64,000 nucleotides of DNA from Nesterenkonia populi (GCF_007994735.1 NZ_VOIL01000001.1:1922001-1986000); one strand, 5' to 3'. Counted from the stretch's first letter, positions 18,234 through 27,701 are shown. Translations and numbers: made by a program. Notes: a model not told the origin generated them from the sequence alone.

Positions 18234-21226
18234 AAGAGCCGCTCGAAGACGGAGCGGGCACGGCGGGTGGTGCGCAGGTAGTGCTCCTCGAACTCGCCGG
18301 CCCGGCTGGCGCCGAACCCGCACCAGCGGGAGACCGCCTCCAGGTCTCGGCGGGAGTCCGGCAGCACGTCGATGCTGCGTGCGCCCCACACCTTGTTGCC
18401 GGAGCGGACCCGGGTGCAGAGCTTCCACGCCTCGGCCAGAGTGTTGGCCTCGTGGGGCCCGAGGAGCTGGTCATCCACCAGGGCATTCAGCCCGTCCAGT
18501 GTGGAGGCGGTGCGGAGTTTGGGCCGCTCGTGGGCATGCTGCAGCTGCATCAGCTGAACCAGCCATTCGACATCGGAGAGGCCGCCGCGGCCGAGCTTCA
18601 CGTGCCGTTTGGGGTCGGCGCCGCGGGGCAGCCGCTCGGCTTCCACGCGGGCTTTGATCCGGCGGATCTCGCGGACCTGGGAGTCGGTGGGTGCGGAGCC
18701 GTAGCGCACCTCGTCCACCAGCCGCATGAAGTCCTCCGCCAAGCGGGGGCATCCTGCGATGGGCCGGGCTCGCAGCAGCGCCTGCCGCTCCCAGACTTCG
18801 CCCCAGCGGCGGTAGTACTCCCCGTAGGAGTCCAGTGAGCGGGACAGCGGACCCTGCTTGCCCTCTGGACGAAGGTCGGCGTCGATCTGCAGGGGGCTCT
18901 CCCCCTTCACCGCCGGCCTCACCGGGGCGGACAGCAGCTCCCGGAGACGCTGGGTGAGCTTCTGCGCCTGCCCTGCAGCCTCCGAGGGCTCCACGCCCTC
19001 CTTGGCACGGTGGACGAACAGGGCGTCCATATCGGAGCCGTAGCCGATCTCCCGGCCGCCCTGACGTCCCATGGCCGTGACCAGGAAGTCGATCCGCTGC
19101 TCGTCCTGTCCGTAGACCTCCTGCTCCGCCACGCGCAGCGCACCGAGGGTCACGAGCCGGTCCGCCTCAGCCAGGGCTCGTCCCACCTCCTCGACGGTGA
19201 GAAGCCCGACGGCGTCGGCGATCGCCGTGCGCAGCACCTCCCGCTGGCGGATGAGCCGCACCAGTCGGACACCGGCGGTGGGGCCGGCGTCGTCCCGTTG
19301 GGTGTGGCGGGACAGGGAGTTCTGCGCCTCCGTCCAGAGCGAGTCGAAGCTGCGCGGGGCGAGCTGCTCGTCATCGCCGAGCCATTTGGCGGCCTCCGGG
19401 GAGTGCTCGAGGAGGTCGGAGATGAACCGGGACCCGGAGAGGATTCCGGCAAGGCGCTCGGCAGCGACTGAGGAGTCGCGCAGCATCGTCATGTACCAGG
19501 GGCTGCTGCCCAAGGAGTCGGAGAGCCGCCGGAAGGCGAGCAGTCCGGCGTCGGGGTCCACGCCTTCGGCCAGCCACCCGAGCATGGCCGGCAGCACGCG
19601 CCGCTGCAGCATGGCTCGGCGGCTGAGCCCTGATGTGAGCGCCTCGATGTGCCGAACCGCGCCGCGGGTGTCTGTGTAGCCCAGTGCCGCCAGGCGTGCT
19701 TCGGCGGCCTGCGGGGAGAGCCGGACATCGTCGTCGGCGAGGGCCGCTGTGGTGGAGAGCAGGGGGCGGTAGAAGATCCGCTCGTGGAAGCCGGCCACCC
19801 GGCGGGCGATGCCGCGCCACTCTTCGAGCAGCTCCTCGGGCGCGCGCCGGCGTGTTTCCTGCGGGCCCCTCACCGCGTGGGCGAGGGCGCGCAGCTCGGC
19901 GTCCCTCTGCGGCATCAGGTGGGTCCGCCGCATGTTGGACATCTGGATGCGGTGCTCATAGAGGCGCAGCCGCCGGTAGGCGGAAGACATCTCCGCGGCG
20001 TCTTGGCTTGAGACGTATTCGCCGGACTGCAGCGCTGCGATCGCTGAGATGGTGTCTCGCACGCGCAGGGACTCGTCCACCCGGCCGTGGACGAGCTGCA
20101 GCAGCTGGACGGTGAATTCGATGTCACGCAGCCCGCCCCTGCCGAGCTTGAGCTCCCGGGCGGCGCGCTCCGTGGGGATGTTGTCGAAGACTCGTCGGCG
20201 CATCGCCTGGACATTCTCGACAAAATTCTCCCGGGCGGAGGCTTCCCAGACCAGGGGCCAGATCGCCTCCATGTACTCCTGGGCGAGCTCGGAGGCTCCG
20301 GCGATGGGCCGGGCCTTGAGAAGAGCCTGGTACTCCCAGCCGTGGGCCCAGCGGGCGTAGTACTCCCGATGGGAGTCCAGGGTCCGTGAGAGGGGGCCGT
20401 CCTTGCCCTCGGGCCGCAGGTTGGCGTCGACCTCCCAGAGGGCAGGCTCGCCGGTGTGGGCGCCGATGATTTTGGTGATGCCTGAGGCGAGCTCGGCGGC
20501 GAGGGTCTGGGCGACGTCGTGGTCGATGTGCTCGGGAGCCCGGTGGACGAAGATCACGTCCACATCGGAGATGTAGTTCAGCTCCCGGGCCCCGCATTTG
20601 CCCATGCCGATCACCGCGAGGTCGATCTCGGCGACCTCGGGGCGCCGTTGGGCGAGCTCTGCACGTGTGATCTCGAGGGCGACGTCGATCGCGGCTCCGG
20701 CGAGATCGGCGAGCTGGCGGGCGGCCCGAGGCTGGTATCCCGCAGGGTCCTGGGAACAGAGGTCCCGCAGTGCGAGGCAGGTCAGCTGCCGGCGGTAGGC
20801 GATGCGGAGGGCTGTTCCGGGCTGCTCGGCGGTGCGGGCGACGGCCAGCGCCGCATGCAGCTGCTCGGCGGTGGGATCCTCCGGCTCCTCCCCCTGCGGC
20901 GCAGACAGGCGCTCATCGGTCAGGAGATCGACCTGCTCCGGGTGGCGGATCAGGAACTCGCTGAGCGCCTGGGAGCCCCCCAGCAGGCGGATCAGCGGGA
21001 GCGCGGCATCACCATCCTCCTCGAACAGGCCCAGGATCTCGGGAGCCCGCTCGGCGAGACGGATGAGCAGCAGCAGGGCCTGGTCCGGGTTGGGTGCGTG
21101 CCGCATCAGACGCACCAGGCGGGCAGCATCCAGGCTTGCCAGTTCGCTGTCGCCCAGGAAGCCTTTGGCACGGGCAGTGTCCTGGAAGCCGGCGGCGATC
21201 AGCTCACGTGCGGAAAACTCCTGCAT
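18218..21226 (-). CDS. glnE: glutamine synthetase adenylyltransferase/adenylyl-removing enzyme
   Basis: Adenylylates and de-adenylylates glutamine synthetase in response to nitrogen status. The 1002-aa protein has two nucleotidyltransferase units: [18 protein letters not shown] (N-terminal, removing) and [19 protein letters not shown] (C-terminal, adenylylating), each with the SD-x-D metal site. The frame is open further upstream, but that part overlaps glnA out of frame; ATG 21226 gives [16 protein letters not shown] and a normal length. It begins 29 bp after the glnA stop on the same strand. Confidence 0.95.
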   Translation of the reverse strand: MQEFSARELIAAGFQDTARAKGFLGDSELASLDAARLVRLMRHAPNPDQALLLLIRLAERAPEILGLFEEDGDAALPLIRLLGGSQALSEFLIRHPEQVDLLTDERLSAPQGEEPEDPTAEQLHAALAVARTAEQPGTALRIAYRRQLTCLALRDLCSQDPAGYQPRAARQLADLAGAAIDVALEITRAELAQRRPEVAEIDLAVIGMGKCGARELNYISDVDVIFVHRAPEHIDHDVAQTLAAELASGITKIIGAHTGEPALWEVDANLRPEGKDGPLSRTLDSHREYYARWAHGWEYQALLKARPIAGASELAQEYMEAIWPLVWEASARENFVENVQAMRRRVFDNIPTERAARELKLGRGGLRDIEFTVQLLQLVHGRVDESLRVRDTISAIAALQSGEYVSSQDAAEMSSAYRRLRLYEHRIQMSNMRRTHLMPQRDAELRALAHAVRGPQETRRRAPEELLEEWRGIARRVAGFHERIFYRPLLSTTAALADDDVRLSPQAAEARLAALGYTDTRGAVRHIEALTSGLSRRAMLQRRVLPAMLGWLAEGVDPDAGLLAFRRLSDSLGSSPWYMTMLRDSSVAAERLAGILSGSRFISDLLEHSPEAAKWLGDDEQLAPRSFDSLWTEAQNSLSRHTQRDDAGPTAGVRLVRLIRQREVLRTAIADAVGLLTVEEVGRALAEADRLVTLGALRVAEQEVYGQDEQRIDFLVTAMGRQGGREIGYGSDMDALFVHRAKEGVEPSEAAGQAQKLTQRLRELLSAPVRPAVKGESPLQIDADLRPEGKQGPLSRSLDSYGEYYRRWGEVWERQALLRARPIAGCPRLAEDFMRLVDEVRYGSAPTDSQVREIRRIKARVEAERLPRGADPKRHVKLGRGGLSDVEWLVQLMQLQHAHERPKLRTASTLDGLNALVDDQLLGPHEANTLAEAWKLCTRVRSGNKVWGARSIDVLPDSRRDLEAVSRWCGFGASRAGEFEEHYLRTTRRARSVFERLFYDAD

Positions 21227-21254
21227 ACCAGCGGGCGGCTCCGTGGACCGATGC

Positions 21255-22595
21255 TCAGACGACGCCGAGGTAGCTGGTGACTTCGAAGGGTGAGACGTTG
21301 ACCCGGTAAGCGTCCCATTCCTGTCGCTTGTTGCGCAGGAACATCTCGAACAGCTGCTCGCCGAGGATCTCGGCCACCAGCTCAGACTCCTCCATCTGCC
21401 GCAGCGCCTCGTGCAGGGTTCCCGGAAGCGGCTTGATCCCCACGGCCTTGCGCTCGGAAGAGGTGAGCGACCAGACGTCCTCGCTGGTGGGGTCCGGCAG
21501 GTCATAGCCTTCGCGGATGCCCTTCAGGCCGGCGCCGATCACCGCGGCGTAGGCGAGGTACGGGTTGGCTGCTGTGTCGATGCCGCGGAACTCCACTCGG
21601 GCGGAGCCCCCCTTGTTCGGCTTGTACAGCGGCACACGCACCAGCGCGGAACGGTTGTTGTGGCCCCAGGAGACGTGGCTCGGCGCCTCTCCGCCGCCCC
21701 AGAGGCGCTTATAGGAGTTCACGAACTGGTTGGTCACCGCGGTGATCTCCGGGGCGTGGGTCAGCACCCCGGCGATGAACTGGCGCGCGGTGGCCGAGAG
21801 ATTGAACTCGGTGTTGGGGGCGTAGAACGCGTTGGTGTCACCCTCGAAGAGGCTGAAGTGGGTGTGCATGGCCGACCCCGGGTGCTCGCTGAAGGGCTTG
21901 GGCATGAAGGTGGCGTACTTGCCGTGCTGCAGGGCCACCTCTTTGACGATGGTGCGGAAGGTCATCATGTTGTCCGCCATGGTGAGCGCGTCCGCGTACC
22001 GCAGGTCGATCTCGTTCTGCCCTGGGCCGACCTCGTTGTGGCTGAACTCCACGGAGATCCCCACGGCCTCGAGCATGTTCACGGTGTGGCGGCGCAGATC
22101 CTGGGAGACCGAGCCGGTCAGGTGGTCGAAGTAGCCGGCGTGGTCAGCCGGGTGCAGGTAGCCGTCAGCGTCCGGGCGGTCGGAGTCCAGCAGGTAGAAC
22201 TCCACCTCAGGGTGGGTGTAGCAGGTGAAGCCCATCTCTCCGGCTGCGTCCAGCTGGCGGCGCAGCACATGGCGGGGATCGCCGGCAGCCGGTTCCTCAT
22301 CCGGGCTGAGGACGTCGCAGAACATGCGGGCGGTGGGCTCCTCCTCGCCGCGCCACGGCAGGATCTGGAAGCTGGAGGGATCCGGCTTCAGCAGCATGTC
22401 CGACTCGGAGATGCGGGAGAGGCCCTCGATGGAGGAGCCGTCGAAGCCGAGCCCCTCGTTGAAGGCGCCCTCCACCTCAGCGGGGGCCAGAGCCACCGAC
22501 TTCAGCGAGCCGACCACGTCGGTGAACCAGAGGCGCACGAACCGAACGTCGCGCTCCTCGATGGTGCGCAGTACAAACTCCTGCTGGCGGTCCAT
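21255..22595 (-). CDS. glnA: glutamine synthetase, type I (GlnA2-like)
   Basis: ATP-dependent synthesis of glutamine from glutamate and ammonium. The 446-aa length and FDGSSIEGLSRISESDM, FYLLDSDRP, SVEFSHNEVGPGQNEIDL, KPFSEHPGSAMHTHFSLF and RVEFRGIDTAANPYLA blocks are those of type I enzymes. The shorter length and glnE linkage resemble mycobacterial GlnA2. A strict adenylylation motif (NLYxLPPEE) is not obvious; the aligned region reads GYDLPDPTSEDVWSL, so control by GlnE is uncertain. AGGAG precedes ATG 22595. Confidence 0.96.
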   Translation of the reverse strand: MDRQQEFVLRTIEERDVRFVRLWFTDVVGSLKSVALAPAEVEGAFNEGLGFDGSSIEGLSRISESDMLLKPDPSSFQILPWRGEEEPTARMFCDVLSPDEEPAAGDPRHVLRRQLDAAGEMGFTCYTHPEVEFYLLDSDRPDADGYLHPADHAGYFDHLTGSVSQDLRRHTVNMLEAVGISVEFSHNEVGPGQNEIDLRYADALTMADNMMTFRTIVKEVALQHGKYATFMPKPFSEHPGSAMHTHFSLFEGDTNAFYAPNTEFNLSATARQFIAGVLTHAPEITAVTNQFVNSYKRLWGGGEAPSHVSWGHNNRSALVRVPLYKPNKGGSARVEFRGIDTAANPYLAYAAVIGAGLKGIREGYDLPDPTSEDVWSLTSSERKAVGIKPLPGTLHEALRQMEESELVAEILGEQLFEMFLRNKRQEWDAYRVNVSPFEVTSYLGVV

Positions 22596-22662
22596 TGGCT
22601 CCTGCCTCCCTGCTGGTGTTTCTTGCTGACGGGCGTCACTCTACCCAACGGGGCAGACACAG

Positions 22663-22668
22663 TACTGT
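22663..22668 (+). promoter_or_regulatory. -10 element of panB (leaderless)
   Basis: TACTGT, 7 nt before ATG 22676; no ribosome binding site. Confidence 0.4.
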
Positions 22669-22675
22669 TACACCT

Positions 22676-23551
22676 ATGACTGCCGAATCGCCGTCGCACT
22701 CCGAGAAGAACCCATACGGCTCCTCCGCCGGACAGAGCGGCCCGGAGAGGATCGCACCGGGCCGCATCCGCACCCACCACATGGCACAGTTCAAGGAGGC
22801 CGGGCAGCGATTCACCATGCTGACCGCCTACGACGCCAGCATCGCCGGCGTCTTCGAGGAGGCGGGCGTCGAGCTGCTGCTGGTGGGCGACTCTGCCGCG
22901 AACGTGATGATGAAGTCAGGCACCACCCTGCCCATCACCGTGGACGAGATGCTGGTGTTCGCCCGCTCGGTGGTCAATGGGGTCAGCCGTCCGCTGGTGG
23001 TGGCGGACCTTCCATTCGGCTCCTACGAGGCTTCCCCGCAGCAGGCCCTGGGCACCGCCGTGCGGTTCATGAAGGAGGCCGGCGTCCAGGCCGTGAAGAT
23101 CGAGGGCGGCTCGGAGAGGGCCGAGACCATCCGCACGCTCGTGGGCGCGGGCATCCCGGTGATGGGGCATGTCGGATTCACCCCGCAGGCGGAGCACGCA
23201 CTGGGCGGCTACCGGGTCCAGGGCAGGGGCGACGCCGGGCAGAAAGTGATCGACGACGCCGTCTCGGTGGAGGAGGCAGGAGCCTTCGCCGTGGTCATGG
23301 AGATGGTGCCCGCGGCTGTGGCCGCTGAGGCGGACGAGAAGCTGAGTATTCCTACGATCGGCATCGGAGCGGGGAACGTCACCACGGGCCAGGTGCTCGT
23401 GTGGCAGGACATGCTCGGGCTCAACGCCGGGCGGGTGCCCAGGTTCGTGAAGCAGTACACGGATCTGCGCAGCGTCATCGCCGACGCCGTCGGCCAGTAT
23501 CGCGCCGAGGTCGAATCAGGCGAGTTCCCCGCCGAGGAGCATTCCTTCTGA
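22676..23551 (+). CDS. panB: 3-methyl-2-oxobutanoate hydroxymethyltransferase
   Basis: First committed step of pantothenate (CoA precursor) synthesis. The 291-aa protein shows LTAYDASIAGVFEEAGVELL, the metal-binding VGDSAANVM, LVVADLPFGSYEASPQQAL, VKIEGG, GIPVMGHVGFTPQ and IPTIGIGAGNVTTGQVLVWQD. An N-terminal extension of about 35 aa precedes the conserved barrel. The open frame continues upstream to 22595, antisense to glnA; ATG 22676 is chosen for its -10 spacing. panB beside glnA2-glnE matches mycobacterial gene order. Confidence 0.96.
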   Translation: MTAESPSHSEKNPYGSSAGQSGPERIAPGRIRTHHMAQFKEAGQRFTMLTAYDASIAGVFEEAGVELLLVGDSAANVMMKSGTTLPITVDEMLVFARSVVNGVSRPLVVADLPFGSYEASPQQALGTAVRFMKEAGVQAVKIEGGSERAETIRTLVGAGIPVMGHVGFTPQAEHALGGYRVQGRGDAGQKVIDDAVSVEEAGAFAVVMEMVPAAVAAEADEKLSIPTIGIGAGNVTTGQVLVWQDMLGLNAGRVPRFVKQYTDLRSVIADAVGQYRAEVESGEFPAEEHSF

Positions 23552-23570
23552 TCTCAGGCTGAAGCCGGGC

Positions 23571-23774
23571 TCACTGTTGGTGGGGCGGGCTGCCGTCGTC
23601 GTCCTCGCGCTCCTGGGCGAGCAGCTCGTCGTACTCATCTGAGCGCTGCCGGGCCCGCTCCAACGCCTGCTGCGCCTCAGCGCGGGTGGCGTAGGGACCC
23701 ATGAGGTGCTTCCAGCTGGACTTGCGACCCTCTTCCACCTCACCAGTGGTGACGTTGTACCAGTATTCGCCCAT
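23571..23774 (-). CDS. small SPOR-like protein (67 aa)
   Basis: A short protein starting MGEYWYNVTTGEVEEG, then HLMGPYATRAEAQQALERARQR and an acidic tail. The Y-N-x-x-T-G-x-V-E start and G-P-[YF]-A-T-R-x-E-A pattern resemble small actinobacterial proteins annotated as SPOR-domain-like, but no peptidoglycan-binding function is established. TATCCT lies exactly 6 nt before ATG 23774, and no ribosome binding site is present. Convergent with panB and divergent from map. Confidence 0.8.
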   Translation of the reverse strand: MGEYWYNVTTGEVEEGRKSSWKHLMGPYATRAEAQQALERARQRSDEYDELLAQEREDDDGSPPHQQ

Positions 23775-23780
23775 AGCCTC

Positions 23781-23786
23781 AGGATA
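23781..23786 (-). promoter_or_regulatory. -10 element of the SPOR-like gene (leaderless)
   Basis: TATCCT on the - strand, 6 nt before ATG 23774. Confidence 0.5.
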
Positions 23787-23832
23787 CGCTCGTGGGCCTC
23801 TGCTGGATAGGTCCGGCGGGCCGCTGAGCAGA

Positions 23833-23838
23833 TAGGCT
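23833..23838 (+). promoter_or_regulatory. -10 element of map (leaderless)
   Basis: TAGGCT, 6 nt before ATG 23845; no ribosome binding site. Confidence 0.45.
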
Positions 23839-23844
23839 GGGGGC

Positions 23845-24735
23845 ATGTCTTCTGCTGGTTCCACTGCCCCCGTCGGCACGCTCACCAAGGGGACGGTCTC
23901 CCCTGAGCGGCCGGTGCCCGCGCACATCGAACGCCCCGAGTATGTGGGCAGGCCGGCCCCGGAGAAGTACACGGGCCAGGACGTGTTCGACGCCGCCATG
24001 GTGGGAAGGATCCGCCGGGCTGGCCAGCTGGCCGCAGACGCCATGGTTGCCACCGGCCGCCTGATCACACCCGGCGTGACCACGGACGAACTGGACGCCT
24101 TCGCCCATGACTATCTGGTCGAGCGGGGCGCCTATCCCTCCTGCCTGGGATACCGCGGGTTCCCGAAGTCCATCTGCACCTCGGTGAACGAGGTGGTCTG
24201 CCATGGCATCCCGGACTCCACGGTCCTGGCCGACGGCGACATCGTGAACCTGGACATCACCGCCTACATTGACGGGGTCCACGGGGATCACAACGTGACC
24301 TTCCTGGTCGGAGACGTGGATGAGGACTCCCGTCTGCTGGTGGAGCGCTCCCACGAGGCCATGATGCGCGGCATCAGAGCCATCAGGCCGGGACGTCCCA
24401 TCAACGTGATCGGCCGGGCGATCGAGGTCTACGCCCGCCGGTTCGGGTACGGATCAGTGCATGAGTTCATCGGCCACGGGGTGGGCCCGGCGTTCCATAC
24501 CGGCCTCGTCATCCCCCACTATGACGCCGCCCCGGACTACTCCCAGCCCCTGGAGCCGGGCATGGTGTTCACCGTGGAGCCGATGATCACCCTGGGCACC
24601 CGCCAGTTCGAGCTCTGGGAAGACGATTGGACGGCTGTGACCCGGGACCGGATGCGGACCGCTCAGTTCGAGCACACCCTTGTGGTCACTGAGGACGGCG
24701 CGGAGATCCTGACCCTGCCCAACGAGGAAGCCTGA
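23845..24735 (+). CDS. map: methionine aminopeptidase, type I
   Basis: Removes N-terminal Met after deformylation; works downstream of peptide deformylase (def, 0.4-1 kb). The 296-aa protein carries the dinuclear metal ligands: Asp in NLDITAYIDGVHGD (two), His in IGHGVGPAFH, Glu in FTVEPMI and Glu in AQFEHTLVV. The N-terminal extension (about 40 aa, including RPVPAHIERPEYVGRP) is typical of actinobacterial MetAP1 with an SH3-ligand-like Pro-rich stretch. ppgK follows after 11 bp. Confidence 0.96.
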   Translation: MSSAGSTAPVGTLTKGTVSPERPVPAHIERPEYVGRPAPEKYTGQDVFDAAMVGRIRRAGQLAADAMVATGRLITPGVTTDELDAFAHDYLVERGAYPSCLGYRGFPKSICTSVNEVVCHGIPDSTVLADGDIVNLDITAYIDGVHGDHNVTFLVGDVDEDSRLLVERSHEAMMRGIRAIRPGRPINVIGRAIEVYARRFGYGSVHEFIGHGVGPAFHTGLVIPHYDAAPDYSQPLEPGMVFTVEPMITLGTRQFELWEDDWTAVTRDRMRTAQFEHTLVVTEDGAEILTLPNEEA

Positions 24736-24746
24736 GGAGAGGGACT

Positions 24747-25619
24747 ATGACCTCCGCCGCCGTCAATCGTCCTGCTGATGGGGCGCCTGCCTCTGAGGCT
24801 CTGGGACCGGCCAGCGCCGTCCTGCCGGAGCTGCCGCGCTACGCGATCGGCGTGGATGTCGGAGGCACCGGCATCAAGGGCGGCGTGGTCGATCTGAAGG
24901 CGGGCGATCTGGTGAGCGACCGGGTCCGTTTCGACACTCCGCAGCCGGCCACCCCGGAGGCTGTTCGGGACACGGTGGAGAAAGTCCTGGATGAGCTGGT
25001 GGCCCACCCTGACTGTCCTGCGGAGAAGCAGCTGGCGGTAGGGGTCACCTTCCCGGCGATCGTGATTGACAACGTGGTGCTCTCCGCGGCGAATATTGAT
25101 AAGTCCTGGATTGAGTGCGATGCCGGTGAGCTGATGGGTGAGCTGCCGGGCCGCACCGCCTGTCTCAACGATGCTGATGCCGCTGGGCTGGCGGAGGCCC
25201 GCTACGGCGCCGGCGACGGCAAGAGCGGGACGATCATGATGGTCACCCTGGGCACTGGGGTGGGGTCGGCCCTGGTCCACGATGGCGTGCTGGTTCCGAA
25301 TTCTGAGCTGGGCCATGTGGAGTTTGAGGGCGTAGTCGCCGAGACAAAGGTCTCGGCGCGTGCCCGGGAACGTGCGAAGCAGCCGTGGGACGAGTACGGG
25401 GAGACGCTGCGTCGGTACCTGGCCCACCTGTGGCGGATCCAGCCGGTGTCCCAGTTCATCATCGGCGGCGGAATCTCCACCCGTGCGCATGATTTCCTGC
25501 CGCAGGTGACGGGGCTGCGCGCTGAGGTGTCGGTGGCGAAGTTCCAGAAGAACGCCGGGATCGTGGGCGCTGCGCTGTTCGCCGCGGAGCAGGCTCAGGT
25601 CGCCGCGCTTCGCAGCTGA
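24747..25619 (+). CDS. ppgK: polyphosphate glucokinase
   Basis: Phosphorylates glucose with polyphosphate or ATP (ROK-family kinase of actinobacteria). The phosphate-binding loop IGVDVGGTGIKGGVVDL (near residues 32-48) is intact; further family blocks are SWIECDAGELMG, CLNDADAAGLAEARYG, VTLGTGVGSALVHDG and WDEYGETLRRYLAHLWRIQP with FIIGGGIS. The GAGGAGAGGG ribosome binding site and 11-bp gap to map suggest co-transcription. Length (290 aa) is normal. The tRNA-Val that marks the prophage junction follows 38 bp later. Confidence 0.95.
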   Translation: MTSAAVNRPADGAPASEALGPASAVLPELPRYAIGVDVGGTGIKGGVVDLKAGDLVSDRVRFDTPQPATPEAVRDTVEKVLDELVAHPDCPAEKQLAVGVTFPAIVIDNVVLSAANIDKSWIECDAGELMGELPGRTACLNDADAAGLAEARYGAGDGKSGTIMMVTLGTGVGSALVHDGVLVPNSELGHVEFEGVVAETKVSARARERAKQPWDEYGETLRRYLAHLWRIQPVSQFIIGGGISTRAHDFLPQVTGLRAEVSVAKFQKNAGIVGAALFAAEQAQVAALRS

Positions 25620-25657
25620 GCTGAGCTATACTTGATGGTCGCGCGTTCAGCGTGCTT

Positions 25658-25731
25658 GCGCCGATAGCTCAGTTGGTTAGAGCACTGCGTTTACACCGCA
25701 GGTGTCGGGGGTTCGAGTCCCTCTCGGCGCA
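25658..25731 (+). tRNA. tRNA-Val (anticodon TAC)
   Basis: Cloverleaf read by hand: acceptor GCGCCGA/TCGGCGC, D arm GCTC/GAGC, anticodon stem CTGCG/CGCAG with loop TTTACAC, T arm with TTCGAGT. Discriminator A at 25731; CCA is not encoded (CCG follows). TATACT at 25627-25632 is a fair -10. The integrase gene begins 98 bp downstream, so this is the likely prophage target. Confidence 0.97.
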
Positions 25732-25733
25732 CC
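25703..25733. other. putative attL core within the tRNA-Val 3' end
   Basis: The T arm and acceptor 3' strand are the usual crossover region for tyrosine integrases at tRNA genes, and the integrase lies immediately inside. The partner copy (attR) is not in the window, so the exact core is not provable here. Confidence 0.5.
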
Positions 25734-25777
25734 GGAATATCGTTGATATGACAAGCATGCAGGGTCACGGCTCAACG

Positions 25778-25810
25778 AATCCCCCCAAGAATCTCGGAAA
25801 TCCCCCCAAG
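25778..25810 (+). repeat. two 12-bp direct repeats 21 bp apart near attL
   Basis: AATCCCCCCAAG at 25778-25789 and 25799-25810. Two helical turns apart, between att core and integrase promoter: candidate integrase arm-type sites. Confidence 0.5.
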
Positions 25811-25817
25811 GCCGGGA

Positions 25818-25823
25818 TAGAGT
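25818..25823 (+). promoter_or_regulatory. -10 element of the integrase gene (leaderless)
   Basis: TAGAGT, 6 nt before ATG 25830; no ribosome binding site. It overlaps the region next to the direct repeats, so integrase could repress itself. Confidence 0.5.
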
Positions 25824-25829
25824 GGCCGG

Positions 25830-26999
25830 ATGGCAACCATCGAGCGGCGGCAGGGTAAGCGCGGAATCTCTTTCAGGGTTGAGTGGCGGCATGACGGTCA
25901 ACGCCACCGGCTCTCGTACGACAACGAGCAGGATGCCCTGGATTGGAAGCGCGTCATCGAGGCTGCCAGAGGGGACACCAAGCAAGCGGATCGCGCGCTC
26001 CTCAATGAGTCCTCCAAGGCGCCGAAGCTCTCGGAGGTCGCCGCGGAGCACATTGAGCGCCTGATCGATGTCACCCCGTACACCCGGACCAAGTACAAGA
26101 CGCACCTGGAGCAGCACCTCACTCGCCTGGATCTGCCGATCGACCAGATCACCGCCGACGACATCGCCCGGTGGGTCTCCTGGATGTCGAACGAGGCGCC
26201 GGTCCGCGGCGCGAAGAAGTCCGGCTACTCCCCCAAGACGATCAAGAATGCCCACGGCTTCTTGTCGTCGGTGATGGCCTACGCGGTACGGCGAGGACTG
26301 CGGGGTGATAACCCGGCCATGGGTACGCGCCTGCCGAAGCTCACGCCTGGGGATGAACGGGACAAATTCTTGACCGTCGAAGAGTTCAGCGCGGTCCTGC
26401 ACCATGTGGAGCCCCAGTTTCAGCCCTACGCACTCTTCCTCTTCAACACCGGGCTGCGCGCCGGGGAGCTCCTCGCGCTCACACCGGAAGACTTCACCGT
26501 GGCGGACGGCATCACGTACGTGAGCATCACCAAAGCCATGAAACGCGACGCCACTGGGCCGGGCACCCATGTAGGAGAACCAAAGACCCCGCGAGCCCGG
26601 CGCCGCATCGACGTGGACGCCGTCACGATGGAGGCAGTGTGGCCGCTGGTGCGATCTGCCGGCCATGGGTCTCCCGTCTTCGCGGTGGACACCGTGCAGG
26701 AGTCCACCGTGCTCGCACGCCGGATGTGGACCCCGGCCGTGAAGCGCGCGCGAAAGGCTGGCTTCACGAAAACGCCCGGCCTGCACTCCCTGCGACACTC
26801 CCACGCCTCGCATCTACTGGCGCTGGGGATGCCGATGCACGAGGTATCCCGACGCCTGGGCCACGAGTCCACGGCCACGACGGACAAGATCTACGCGCAC
26901 ATGGTGCCCGCCCGTCAGGGTGCCGCTTCGGAGCTCCTGTCCCGCTCCCCCGTCACCCTTCCTGCCGCAACTCCCCCAGTGCAAGTACTGGAGAGATAA
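25830..26999 (+). CDS. int: tyrosine recombinase (prophage integrase)
   Basis: Integrates and, with an excision factor, removes the prophage. The 389-aa protein has an N-terminal arm-binding region (1-60), a SAM-like core-binding domain (about 65-150) and a catalytic domain with R210 (NTGLRAGE), K252, H319 and R322 (HSLRHSH), H345 (RLGHES) and Tyr355 (IYAHM). All catalytic residues are present, so it should be active. It lies 98 bp from tRNA-Val and reads inward. Confidence 0.97.
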   Translation: MATIERRQGKRGISFRVEWRHDGQRHRLSYDNEQDALDWKRVIEAARGDTKQADRALLNESSKAPKLSEVAAEHIERLIDVTPYTRTKYKTHLEQHLTRLDLPIDQITADDIARWVSWMSNEAPVRGAKKSGYSPKTIKNAHGFLSSVMAYAVRRGLRGDNPAMGTRLPKLTPGDERDKFLTVEEFSAVLHHVEPQFQPYALFLFNTGLRAGELLALTPEDFTVADGITYVSITKAMKRDATGPGTHVGEPKTPRARRRIDVDAVTMEAVWPLVRSAGHGSPVFAVDTVQESTVLARRMWTPAVKRARKAGFTKTPGLHSLRHSHASHLLALGMPMHEVSRRLGHESTATTDKIYAHMVPARQGAASELLSRSPVTLPAATPPVQVLER

Positions 27000-27124
27000 G
27001 TTCCCCGCCGTTGGAGGACCTACAGAAGGCGGCGTAACAGTCCCGCCGCAGCGCGCGCGACGGATAGATTGGCGAGGGCGAGCACCGCATCCGTTGCACC
27101 GATTGATGAGGGGATACCTGCCCG

Positions 27125-27547
27125 ATGAGAAGGCACTTTGCCCTGCTGAGCGCCTCCGCCCTGCTGCTGGCCGGCTGCGGAACTGACGACACCTCACCGG
27201 AGACAGCCACCGCCGGAGAAGACCCGTTCGAGGACATTCCCGACGACGCCCCCATTCACGATATGGACGACGACGACATCTACCGGCACATGTTCGACTG
27301 CGACGACGACCTGAGCACTGAGGAGTGCATGGAGCGGCACGAGGCAGAGGTCGAGGAGCAGTTTGACGAGGCAGAGTTTGAGCTCTGCGCGGATCACATC
27401 GCTGAGTACGAGGAACAAGGCATGTCCTGGGCGTCCTGCCATTCGGCGCGGATGCCGAACGAGGAGTTCTACGACCTCTATGAGGAGCGGACCGGCGAGG
27501 AGGTCCCTGAGCATCTGCGAGCCCCGGACCACGACGATACTGATTAA
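27125..27547 (+). CDS. small acidic lipoprotein next to integrase
   Basis: A 140-aa secreted lipoprotein: signal peptide MRRHFALLSASALLLAGC with the lipobox Cys at 18, then a strongly acidic mature part (DMDDDDIYRHMFDCDDD) with Cys-pair segments (STEECMERHE, FELCADHI, SWASCHSARMP). I do not recognise a family. It is on the + strand like integrase and so could be expressed from the lysogen, as in lysogenic conversion or superinfection exclusion; that is inference. The in-frame sequence after its TAA stop still looks coding (see the next entry). Confidence 0.75.
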   Translation: MRRHFALLSASALLLAGCGTDDTSPETATAGEDPFEDIPDDAPIHDMDDDDIYRHMFDCDDDLSTEECMERHEAEVEEQFDEAEFELCADHIAEYEEQGMSWASCHSARMPNEEFYDLYEERTGEEVPEHLRAPDHDDTD

Positions 27548-27682
27548 GACGGCACGCATTTCGGATCCTGCGATGAGGCCGATACTCACTGGGGCGGACT
27601 GATGAACGGGCAGCTCGACGGGGCCTCCAATGAGGACGAGTTCCCCGAGGTGGAGGAATGGATGCAGGAGAACGGCTGCTGG
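27548..27682 (+). pseudogene. in-frame coding-like extension beyond the lipoprotein stop
   Basis: Directly after the TAA (27545-27547) the same frame runs 44 further sense codons to a TAG: DGTHFGSCDEADTHWGGLMN..., ending EEWMQENGCW. Third positions are GC-rich and two more Cys and several Trp appear, as in the mature lipoprotein. Most likely the lipoprotein was about 185 aa and was truncated by a nonsense change; an alternative is a separate 26-aa peptide from ATG 27602. Confidence 0.45.
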
Positions 27683-27689
27683 TAGCCCT

Positions 27690-27695
27690 TACTCT
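27690..27695 (+). promoter_or_regulatory. -10 element of the 94-aa gene (leaderless)
   Basis: TACTCT, exactly 6 nt before ATG 27702. Confidence 0.45.
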
Positions 27696-27701
27696 GTTCT
27701 C

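Noticed and set aside
21227..21505. 93-codon N-terminal extension of glnE
   Set aside because: Overlaps glnA in another frame, Ser/Arg/Trp-rich, and would make glnE longer than its family.
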